Origin: Daphnia pulex
Taxonomy: Eukaryota > Arthropoda > Branchiopoda > Diplostraca > Daphniidae
Reading direction: 5' to 3'
DNA: 64,000 nucleotides
Assembly (NCBI RefSeq): GCF_021134715.1
Contig: NC_060018.1
Span: 5,721,501 to 5,785,500 of the forward strand
Shown: in pieces, positions 10,501-22,700 of the stretch
Layout: every line of letters starts with the position of its first letter
How positions within the stretch are numbered: position 1 is the first letter of the stretch
Position numbers and translations under genes: made by a program
Notes under the pieces: generated by a model
The model's input: only the letters and a program-made list of their open reading frames with translations
The model's database searches: none
What the model was told of the DNA's origin: nothing

Positions 10501-13500
10501 CTGCTGCTGGTGGTGTATGGCTCAACTCTAATTCGTTGCCAAGTCAAGAATGCTCAACGGCTCTTTCATTAAACTCGTGTTGCATCAGGCGTCGCGACTC
10601 TTTTACGACTCGCTGGCTGAAACATTGGCCCTGAATTTCCGCACGGCCGGCAGTCACGCTGCGCCCGGCGCTACACTATTTGACGGACAAAGTCGCAAAT
10701 TTTCCCGACGACACACATTGTGTGTAGACACATATACTATATAGACATAATACTGCAAATACGCTATAAAAGGGCGAAATAATAAAAATGGCTACCTGCA
10801 GGGTAGAAGCGAAACAGGCACGGATCCTGTTGCCAGCCGAGATCGCTGTAGGCCCAACACGCCAACGTCCCGAAATCCGCTTCTAATTCGGGACGGAAAC
10901 GAAGGGTCTCTTCGTTGGTCGATGATGACAAAGTTACCAACGGGCTGCTGCTGCTGCTGCTACTCATCGCCGTCGACGATCCAGGCGATCCGGCAATTAT
11001 GTCCCGCCAGCCCCGCGTCGTGTTCAATGCCCATCTGTCACACACACACACAGCACAAGGAGTAAAGGATTTTCATTAGCGATCTGAATTGGACCGACTC
11101 ATCTATATAGGGGCGTCGTTAACGATTCAGCGCGTTTCAACCTGCCCACCATTCGCGTAACCGGTTACGCAAATGGAAAAAAGTTTTGCGGGAGGGAAAT
11201 AAAAATTTGCCTGTCGCGAGATAATAATGCAATAAGGTAAGCAGAGCGTGGGTATATTAAATCAGAATGGATTCCGGATGGGCCAAGAAAATCTTTTTAA
11301 GTGACTTATTCCGCATTCTCCAGCTCGTTCACTCAAAAAAAATCGATCGGATGACGTGGGGATTGGCGGCGGCGGGAAACACGTGTAGACTATATACGGG
11401 TCCCGCAATCAAGAAGGAATGACGGATAGACGGGAGAGTTACATAAAAGACCTCAGCTCCTCTGGTCGACCCTCCGTTTTTATGGCGAGTCAATCATCCA
11501 CGGGGAGAGTGTGGGTAGATTGACGACGGCCGGCTTCCAAATGGGAGGGCAAAAGCGTATAAGCGGGGATAAACGTTCAATTATTTGAGCAACAAACAAG
11601 TACACTGGTGGGTGAGGGCGAGCGAGGCCTGCGCCCGTTGCTGTAAAGCTTTACTCAGACCGCCTAATCGAACACGAACAAGAACATGTCAAACATTTGT
11701 GGGCTGGCGTTTCTCCCAGCTCTGTATGTATATACCTGTATTTGGTGGGAAGCGGCAGGGCATCGACGGAGCACGACAGGTTCAGGAAATCGCCCCGCTC
11801 GGCTCCGCGAATGTTCCTCGACGGGTAGCGGCAGACGGGAGTGTAGCGGACCGTCAGCGGCACCAGGTTGCTGGACCCTTCGCCACGAGCGTTGACTCCG
11901 ACGCACTTGTAATGGCCGCTCCTTTGGCGAGTCAATCCTCGTAGAACCAGACTCTGGTTGGACATGATGATCTTGGCGCTGGCATTGTACACAAGAGTCC
12001 GATCCTGGAAGCCGCGAAAGAGAAACGAAAAAAGAAAACCAAAAATTGATTTCAAAAAATATTTGTGTCATTCCCGGGCCGTCCTTTGGGCTGTTGAAAC
12101 CATCGTTTGTGTGCTGTGATTGTTTTTATGTCAAAGTCCTTGTTAGTTTCGAATCTCGTCGAGTTCTCAAGAAGTTGACGAGGATAGAACGTGTGTAAAA
12201 GTCAAGGTTCATATCGCTGGAGCGCCATTCGAGTGGGCCAGGCAGGTATGTCGGACTAACCTCATGTTTCCACACCAGACGAGTCACGTCCGGGTTGGCC
12301 TGAATGGAGCACTCGAAGTAGACATCGTCACCCTCTTTGATTGAGTCGGCTTTGAAGGTTGGGCCGAGGCGCAGCGTTGCCATCGGAGCAACTTGAATCG
12401 ATCCAGTGTTCGGTCCAAAGGATGGCGGACGGACGGACGGGGAGCCAGGAGCCACCGGAAGCACGTAACGATTGCGGGAGAAAAAAAAAAGAGAAATGAG
12501 CGACTCCATTTCAAGGGGGAAAAAACACACAGGCGAAATAGAATGACAATTATGATTGTAAGATCCATTCAATGTGTTCACAGTAGAGCAGAGCAAGGAT
12601 CGCGATTATCAAATAACGTGCTCGATGAGAGATCTTTTGTGATGAGGGCGGTGCACCTACATTGAACATCCAGGCGGAGGAAGTCTTCAATAGCGCTGGC
12701 TTCCAACAGGCGATTGGAAGCCCGACAGGTTAGCGTCCGGCCGTTGTCCTCTTTGGTGAAGTTGGCTCGGAAAACGCTCGTCGTCAAGTTGCCCTTTTCG
12801 TCATCAAATACCTGCCAGGAAAACGTGACCAGATAACAATAAGAAAGGAGACGTAATCATCGCCCACCTCCCAAAAGAGAAATGTCAAGATCTTTATTCA
12901 TACACGAATAAAGTTGAAAAAGACTGGCACTGTGTACGTGACCGGCGAGTAAAAAAAAAAGAAAAAAGTTGCCGTTCGATTGTAACTTTCGATATAAGTA
13001 AAGTAAGTTGCACCCTCGATACAAATTGAGACAAAAGTCTGAAAAGCTGTACCGAGACTTGTTCTCTTATTTCTTTTACAATGTACAACATTGATTTCCA
13101 GTGGGCGTCTGCTGGACTCTCCGAAGATCTTGAAAATTGCACACTAATTTTAATTGCGCGAGCTACCGGAACTTATCGTCTGAATATTCCAAAACTCACG
13201 CATTGAAATTTTTGACTGCAGTACTTAGCAGTCAAGTTTGAACAACAAAAGATCTGGTGTTGGCTAGAAATCTCGACTGTGAAAGCTGATTTTTGTGTGT
13301 TGAGAAAGTACTACTGTACTGTACAACATCGGCTTAAAAAGAGTTCGTGCGTCATGGAAACAATAATCCAGCGTTAAATAAGAAACAAAGGAAGTAAACA
13401 TGGAGGGCGAATAAAGAGAGACCGAAATAATCCAAAACGCACATTTTACGGTAGTCTTCTCGCATTTACTGTAAAACGAACGGAATTTTCATAGAAGGTC

Positions 13501-16500
13501 ACGAAAAACACACGAGAACGAAGCAAGTATGAAAGGGAAGTTTGCGCAATCAGAGATGCCGAAGCCTAGCAGACAAAATGAATAAAAGAAACGGTAAACA
13601 TGGAAATAAAACAAGACCTCTTCACCCACCGGGAGTAGAAAAAAACAACAACACCCCTCCACCCCCCTCCCAAAAAAAAGCATTAAAAAACAAAAAAGGG
13701 ACGAACGACAGGAGAGACAGGGTCCCCTTAGCTCTTGGTGAATTGATTAGATTTGTGTGCTGCGCATGATATTATAGTACTGGATGTGGTGGATCGTGTG
13801 TGTGTGTGTGTGTGGGGCGGTGGTGCTTTCGACTGACAGTATAGCGCAAATATATAATGGAGAGACAAGAGTTCGATCCGTCTCTGTCCCGTGCGGGATT
13901 TTCCGGCGAAATGGGGACGGAGAAAAAAAAAGCAGACAGAGAGAGAGATGCTGGATTTGTTTTTTGTTTTTTCTAGAAAAATATAGCGGCATCTCCTCTC
14001 TCTATCACTGGCGACTGAGAAAAGAAAAGAAAAAAAGAACCCATCACTTTCATCAGCGTTAAGGGCGGAATCCTTTCCCCCCATCTCTCTTCTACTGTCA
14101 AATAAGAAAAATTGGAAACCATCTCGTAAAATCATCCATATTTTTATGATTTGCATTCGAAAGAATAAAGTCTACTCTCCCCTTTTCCCGATTGTTTATC
14201 CAGAAAGACTTGCTCTTGGCCAGGTAAATTAGCCTCCCAAGTGCGCACGAAACATCTGCACTGCTTCCCGTGTCATTTTCTCGGAGCCACGAGATAACAA
14301 AAGTGTTTTCTATGGAACAAAAACGAGTCGATGATATCGATTTATCGGATGTTCGGAAAAAAAAAGAAACTCGAAAGAACAAGAATGACATTTCGTTTGT
14401 TTACCTTTGTTTCCCCCCCCACCCTGGCCTTCCCTGGCCACCACATCACATGACATTTACATTTTTTTCAAAGTCATAGATATTAGTAAAGTTTTCTTGG
14501 TCGGCCCAAACTTAAGACGTCGTTATATTATATAGAGGGAGAAAAAGTAAATGATGAAGAACGGGAAACGTAATGTTGCCACGACAGCGGCGTCGTAACG
14601 TCACACATTAGACGGGCATGGGCGTTGGATTGACAAGGTCTCCTCCCTACAAAAACGTAATAACATTTCCGACCGATGGAAATCTGCATTCCTGAAAAGG
14701 TGAGCACCACTAGCGTCGACGCTGTGAACTTCACGGCGGAGGCGGTCATGAATAAGGCAAAAGTACCCCGCCAATATCGCACGCAGACGGACATTGTGTG
14801 GGATCATTTCGTGATTGGACGGGACCCATAGGGGGGGGGGGGGGATAGATCCCCCTGGCAGGCTGGCTGTGGCTGACGAGGCCTAGAGCCATCTCAAATG
14901 CTCGGGTACGCCGTAGCGTACGTAAGACCGTGAGACAGCACTGAGTGCAGAGTGCGCTTACCTTGTAAGAAGAATCCGAAAGACGAACATTGTCTTTCCA
15001 CCAGCTAATGGATGCAGCTGGACGGGAGCCGAACGTCTGGCAACGGATCTCGCTACTCTCACCGGCTACGAATCGGGTTTCCACCTTGGAGATATCCACT
15101 TTCAATGGCGGTACTAACGGAAAAGCACAAATAAAAAAACAAACAACGGATATAAAAATACAAAAAGGTCTATACCATCCACCCACACACACACGCACTA
15201 TCGCGTTGTAGGTGCTTATAGTACGTACAGCGATAACTCTAACAGAAGCAATCATATACGGACAACAAAAAACTAAACACACGTTAAAATGTTGTTGTTT
15301 TTTTTTCTTTTTATATTTACGTTGAATGTCCAGGGTGACAGTTTTAGTCTTGGGTGCGCTGGCACGGCTGTTTGACGCTCTGCAGGTGAACTGGGCGTCC
15401 TGGTGGGATCTATTAAGCGGGCCGACCCTGATCTCGCGAACAATGATTCGCTGTTGTTGCAGCAATGCGTTGGCGTCCGGATGTTGGTCGTTTAATATGC
15501 CATTTCCGAGTTGGAGATCGTTGTGCATTTCCAGGAGGCTGGTCGTCGAGGCGAAGCGTTGGCCGTTGGTGTACCACTCGACCTCCGGCGAAGGTTTGCC
15601 GCCCGTCACGTGACACTGCAGCACGGCCCATTGTTTTTTCTTCAACGGCCCCAGTTTGGCTGAGCGGATTTCGCGGCCCGTTTCGTCCGTGATTCTCGGT
15701 TCCGACGGCGACACTGTGACACATAAATTTCCAACAAAATAAATAAGAAAAAGAAGAAAAATGTACTACTACTACCAGCACTATATAGCCCATCCATTCA
15801 TCCCCAACGGCCGCCGCCGCAAGTTTTATCCGCATATACAGTACGCGCAAAAAAGCCCGGGCCAACTTTGCAGGATCCGAACTTATTAGAAATAAAGATG
15901 GATCGGCTCTGCTTGACTTTAAGTGCATGCGGCGTAAGAGCTCTCTATTCAAATAAATTACTTAAATTACTGGGCGTTTTACGGAGGTTCACTCCCAAAC
16001 ATATTACATCTCTGCCGAGTGTGGGTCGAGAGAAAGAGCGCTGAGCGCTGGTGGGACGAGCTTTGTTTTACGAGATCGTTCACAACAATAATAGAGAGCG
16101 TAAATGTCATATATAAAACTTGGCGAGAAGATCCGGCCCCCTCAAAGAAAAGAAAAGGTTACAAAACAAAGGGCACAGAAGGCCAAGATTATTGTTGCAC
16201 AAGAAAAATGGGCAAATGGCAGTTGGGTCGGGAAAATAGTGTGTCGGTTGACGAATAATCCACTCGACAGGCACAATAGGAGCGCACCGCCAAGTACTCG
16301 AGCCATTTGGGCCCTACGGAGGCGGACGTCAAAAAACAAGTGCAAGCGGAACGTCCAAGCTTTTAAACGACTCACTCCGGATGGTTAACCTTCTTCTCGC
16401 CCTTTCTGCGGGAAACAAGAAGAGAATAAACCACAACACAAGATTAGCGACCGTAAGACAAGGGGGGGGGGAGGGAGAAAGAGTAGCTAAATGGTATACA

Positions 16501-19500
16501 GGCGGTTATTTTCCAGTGAAACATTTTCTCTGTTGCCGTGAAGGTTACGTACACATGGAGCACCTACAGCATATAATAATACATCGCTGGAATGGGCTGA
16601 ACGATATCTCTCAAGCCGGAGCGAGAAGAGTTCTTGTCGAGGGTCTTCAAGCGCGAAATTTCCCTGGAGAATAGCAGAGTTTGTTCTCTCGCTAGTCCGT
16701 GATGGCGAGACATCGAAACATGCCTACGCAAACTTCCATTTCTCTCTCTCTCTCTCTTATATTCTCGGCGGTGGACAGAAATTGCTGCACTCGGTCTCAT
16801 CTTGCGGTCGTTTCCTTCTTTTCTTTTTTAGGATGTGACGTGCCGGGCAAGTACTTTGTGTCGCTTTCGGGGCGAGATCTTTTGACGGACCGTTATTGAT
16901 GATGTCACTCGTCTGTCGGATTGCCATCCGTCATCACACGGCGACACATATACCGCAGCAGGGACAATTGTTTCCTCGAGTCGAATCATCAAACGATATC
17001 TCTCTCGCATCTCGGCCCGTTTCTCATCTCGCCACTGTCGCCAGCTTCGAGAGATTGACGCATTATGATTGGGATGAAAATTTCAAAAGCTGGAAAGCCT
17101 GCTGATGCTGCCGTGCGCGCCAGCCAGCTGTGTATGTGGCTGCTGCATTGTGCAGCACGACTATCATTATTAAAGGGTTTCGATGAAGATTGGATTGAAA
17201 AGGGACCTCCCTGGATCAATAGGAAGAGCTGCACATGTATACGACTTGATGCCGGCATTGATTTCGCTAGTATCGAATATCCTCCCCTCCCCTCCACCTC
17301 CCTGAAAAAAGTAGAATCTCATACAAAGGTAAAAAGACCATCTTCAGGACGAATTACAATCGAAAAGCGTATCGTTTCGTGAGCGGGCGCCATCATATCC
17401 ATAATTGAACGGAAAAATACGTACGCAGTCGTACTAAAAGAACCAAAGAAAGAAAAAAAACGATACGTTGATGGCTCTTGATGGCGACGGTGGGCTATTG
17501 TCTGGCGTTTTCTCGCGTGGAAAATGAGAAATTCAATCCGTTGCATTGTACAGAAGAAATTACGAACCAGAAGAAAATGGTACTATACCAAAAATTCTAC
17601 ATTCATCATCATCGGCGGGAAAAAGAAGAAGAACTGAAGAAGAAGAAAAAACGGATCAAGTCATCGTCATCTCACGCTTCAACGGGAATGCGACGGGACA
17701 GTTACTTCGATTGTTTTTCCAGACAGAAAAACAACAAAACAATTTCAACTCGGGAAAAAGATGAGCGACGTTGACAAGAAAACGTGAGTTCCTCTTAGAG
17801 ACAAATAATGAAAAGTGCAACGGAGGAAACAACTTAAGATTCAAAACAGATGCTTAATCTAAATACTGGAAAGAGGCCTGGGACGTCCATCACACCCCCG
17901 TCCCGCGTTTAAGCCCACAAAAGGGGAGAGAGGTGGGTGGGCGGGTGGAAAGAAAGAGGTGCAACGAATCGTGTGCATATATCTAAGATAGGACAGATGC
18001 TTTTCTCTTTCGATTTTCTACGAGAGAGACAGCGCGAATGACAAACAAACAAAAAGAAAAAAAAACAGGAGGGAACCCGTCTGGGATGAACAGACTCTTG
18101 CGGCCTCCATGGCGACGCAGATTCATCGACCTCTTTTCTTCTGCGCAAGGCTCCACCAATTCTCCCCCCGGCTCTCTGCTGCCTATACGACTCTAATACC
18201 ACCATTGATGAATAAAAATCGAGTAGGACCGACATATTCCTAGGATAGGAGAGCCACGATGCCCTGTCAGGAGCCTGTCATGTTGCTCGAAAATATTTCA
18301 ATCCAACGGCAACAGTCTGCTTTAATCGCCGTGTAAGACTCTCTGCTTGTATTAAAATGGAGAACACTTTCTTCACATGTCACGCAGCACGAACAACAGT
18401 GACAGGAGGGTGGAGAAATCGTCCAACACTCAAATTGATGTTGAATAACCGTCGGCGCAAAAAGAGCAACCATCATTGTCGCCCCCGAAGAATTCTGTCG
18501 AATTGAAATTAAAGTTTATAGACTGCTGGCGCGCGCTCACTGTATAATAGGAAGTCTCTTCATACAAGCCTAGTACAATCCCGTGTTCCTTTGTCGTTTT
18601 CTTTTAGCGCTTGATCGTATTCTTTTCATCATTTATATCTGTTTCTCTCCCCTCCCCCTCTCGCTGGTAGTGCCTTTCTCACGCACAGCGTCCCTAATAA
18701 TCGTTACATCACAGGGAATGGGTCAAAGCCGGACTCGGAGCGGCACCTCATCAATTAGCGAGCCAGCAGTCTAGTCTTAATAACTGTTGGGCTTAGCCAA
18801 AGCCAAAAAAAAGCTAGACAACACCAAAAAAAGGGAGAAGGAAAGAAAGAGAATAGCTCAATAAGTAAATCCCACTGATAACATAAGCTGAAGTTGGGAA
18901 AGAGAAGACTGATTCGATATATACGTATATATATAAACACGCGAATATGCTTTGACCGCATTATTCTCGGATTTTCGTTGAGATGTGGACCGAGCCAATT
19001 TTCGGGAGGGAATTTGTGTTTATTTTTCTCCAACAACTTGATTCTCATTATCGTTTGTCAGTTTACCGAGATCACCAAGCCAAGGATCGCGCGTAAAATA
19101 TTAAGGGGGAAAACTTTTCATGCCAATCAATGTGGATATCTAATTAGCTGGACAGCAGCAGATGGAAGGTCACTGGAGTCCGGTCAAAAGTCCACCCGGA
19201 GACAAGAAAGATGTGCGTTCAGAGTTGAGAAGATTACAAAAACATAAAACCGGTAGATATACGTATACTATAAAGGGACCCGTTGAATATAAGATTCTCT
19301 TTGAAAACTGGGGGGTTGCTTGTTCCTTGCTGCTTTTGTTAGCCAAGCGCGAACAACCGTCACGTTGGCTCAAACGTGCTCGTTGGCAGCGGATAACTCG
19401 AATCACGGACTGATGACTCTCACCTTCTCTCAGTGCGTACAAGACAGCAGCAAAACTTCTAGATGCGATCCGTCTCCTGCTCCTGCCTTTGAAATCACTT

Positions 19501-19679
19501 CAGTGAAATAAAAGTTCAAAGTCAAAATCCTCCGTGACATCATCAACCAACCCCCCACCCACCACCCAGTCCCTAGCTTTGGCAGTTCACAACTGGGGGA
19601 ACAAGTGGGACTTCTTGGATTAGACTATAGACGGAATATATATATATATACAGCAGCTCCCCGATTTTCCCTCTTTCTT

Positions 19680-19710
<31 letters not shown>

Positions 19711-22700
19711 TTTTCCTGTACACGTAAATATATACGTATAAATATACGAAGCGACTTTTGTTGTCGTTCGATTCCAAAATGGAAAGTGTGTATAGTAGCC
19801 AAGAGTTTAACCGAACAAAGCGAAAAGTGGGATAGAATGGGCGGATACAAAAGACCAAGAAAAAGGACGCTGATGACAAGAGCCAAGAGGGGCAACTTGT
19901 GACTTTTAAGAAGACCTCATCGATCAGTTCCAACGGCTTCATCCACTGGCGTATTTCCTCTTTTTGTTAGGTAAGAAAGAATGAAGAAGAAAAAAGAAGT
20001 CGCCATTGTCACGACTGAATAACAGCCAAGAGTTTGAACCCTTGGGGAGGGTAGAAAACGAAGTATATAGCCGTAAGAGACGTAGACATAGGATATATCT
20101 CAAATGTGAGACACTATAGTCGATCGAATCGAAATTCTAGGCCTTTTTTTTCTTAATCTTTCATTGAACTTTGATTATTCATTCTTTCCTCTGATTCGCT
20201 ATGGCGGCAATCGATTCTGGCGTGCAGCGATCAAATTTTAGGATGGCGTCGCTCTGTATAAAGCAGTGGTTCGCTAATTCATTCGACAATAAAAACACAG
20301 AGCCTACAGAACAGTTCCTGGAGAAGCACTGCCTTAATATACCAGCAGCTATCCCGAATGCAATCACCGAATAATTCACCGCCTTCACCTTTGAAAATGT
20401 GCGAGTCGAACGTATAGCTACTACGTACGGCGACTAAAATCTATTATTTCTAGTTATTTTAGACGAGAGGCTCGTATCGTGAATGTTTCAAGTCAATTAA
20501 CTCGGCCATGAGACGAGGGAAAAGTGCGACAGACACAGCAGCGCCGGCACTCACCTGTGACATTCAGTTGAACTCGGAAATGGCGGGCGGGTGAGTTCTT
20601 GAAATCCACACGGCAGCGGTAGATGCCCTCGTCGGCCAAGGTTGTCCCGTTGATAATCAAGTGACCTTTGCTGGGGATCTGCCCGTGAAGAGAGAATCGA
20701 AAATCGGCGCGCAGTCCAAATGAAACAACTTCGGACCAACGCCGGCCCATCGAAAGTGGCTTTCCGCGAGCATCGAACCTGTTTCGAGAGAGGGGATGAT
20801 AACAAAGCAGAAGAGGGCTATTGTATGGTGTGCTGTTTGTCGGTTTCCATCAGTGTAATGAACAGCACACAAACGAAATGAAACGGATACAGCTCATATA
20901 GTATACTCGGATATGACGGTGACTTGTTACAGACTTGCCAAAGTATTGTATTCACGTGCTGCCTTACAAATATATTACTTACGTGTAGATCGGCTTCTTG
21001 TTGGGTTCGAGGAACCAAACAACAAGGTAAATGGCATCGTCCAATGACGGCAGACTCATATCACATGGCAGGATAGCTGAACCACCTTCTATCACTTCCA
21101 ATTCGCCCAGAGACACTGCAGAGAAACCGGTGTCGCATATAAATGGAAAAGAAGAAAAAAAAAACAACAGTCAAATAATAATATTTGTCAAGTTAATTCA
21201 TTTCCAGACTATACGAGGTGATTGGCAGAGAAAGAAGGGAGGTATCCTGGGCAAGTCAAAGAAGATATTAAGCTTGTCGTTAAGGTAAAAGTAAGGTGAC
21301 GAGTTATACGGAAACGGCATCCGCATCAGCCACTCCCGTCAATACGTCCTCTTTTATATAATAGCGGCTCACCTGCTCGCACAGGGCCATCCTTCAAGAA
21401 TATCCAAGTACACTCGGTAACCCATGGTAACAAGCAAAGGTACATATACTTGTACTACTATTTATTATGGACGACGGCTGGACCGAGTGGCAAAAGGTCA
21501 AGATGCGGAAGAAAGAAATGGAAACAATGTAGGCAAAAAACAAGCTAGCGTAGATATATGCTTTTTACGCTAAACAAGATTGGCTTAGATATTCCGCACC
21601 AGTGTCAAGAAAAACAAGCAGCAGCCAAAGAAAAAAACAAAATTCGATAACACACACACACATAAAAAAAAAGAGAATGCAATAAGATGAGGCGAATCGA
21701 GTCATGGACAAAGACACTGTGAAGTGTAATTGCACCCAGCACAGAGATTGACTGTTGTGCACGGCACTTGGGCGACGAATTCTCCGTATTCGAAAGTTGA
21801 TATAGTGGCGTCCTATACGTCTGGAGTAGTACACAGTTTGTCGAGAGAGAGAGAGAGAGGAGATATATGCCAGGAGGAAAAAAGAAACGAGGGTCCTACT
21901 GTTCATCCAGTCATATATATATATTTGAAGTGTATCAATGATCCTTCAGAAGATGCTTATTAGGTTGACATGTATTGCGCCTTTCACGCTTGAATTCCCC
22001 GTGCGCGATGAAGACAGTGGCGCGGAGAGAGAGAGAGGTATACAGTAGTATTGATTTAGGCTCTGTGTCATTGTGAGCCCCAATGTGCAAACGTCGAACA
22101 TTGGAGCCAATATAGGCCTATAGTATATATATATATATAGTATATAGACTATAGCAGGATGTGCATTACATTGTGTGGGTGAGCGGTGAGCTGGTATGTA
22201 GACTCCAATAGTATTTAATGGCTTTTTTTCTTTTAAGAGAAGCCGAAATGTCGTTTCTGTTGATTGCTTTGCTTTGCTCATTAAAAGTCTATAGTCTCAG
22301 AAATCGGCAGAAATAATAACCGAGAAATAATAATAAACCATCACATTTATTAAAAAACATTACGAGCGCTGGTTCAAACGTCACAAAAAATTAAAGTTTG
22401 TTTTTTTCGCAGTTGAAAGTATTGCCCGGCACCATCGAAACTTGGTCGGATAAAAGGAAATGAGCAAAAAATCTAACGCGGGCTACTAGCATCAGCCTAT
22501 TAGCTGTTTCGTTAAACAGGCCGACTTCGCTTTAGTTTTCTCCGTTTTCGATCAAAAACTTGCGCACTATGGCGAAAAGTTGCACGTATCCCAAAAAATA
22601 CACGAGAGAAACCAGCAGCAGTAAAAAAAAGGGGGGTGGGCAACAAGTTCTTCCTCCCTATACGTACACCCAAGTTGCAAACTTTCGGCCATCAATTTCG

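Noticed and set aside
11585..11944. Plus-strand 119-codon ORF
   Set aside because: It is antisense to the Ig4/Ig5 exon 12004-11736 of the Sidestep-type gene, whose minus frame has the conserved Ig pattern.
11664..12071. Minus-strand 135-codon ORF overlapping the same exon in another frame
   Set aside because: Shadow frame of the Ig exon; no domain, Arg/Ser-rich composition typical of an off-frame reading.
13728..14156. Minus-strand 142-codon ORF
   Set aside because: Lies in an intron of the Sidestep-type gene and is built largely from the (GT)n repeat and pyrimidine runs (HTHTHT, FFFF stretches).
14528..14807. Possible extra Ig exon between 15113-14962 and 12811-12661
   Set aside because: Acceptor-like sites occur here, but the exon 12811 already continues the Ig3 frame in phase, and no cysteine or DxGxYxC pattern is present.
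19625..19942. Minus-strand ORF with a long RERERERE run
   Set aside because: The run is a translation of the (CT)n microsatellite; a product of low complexity.
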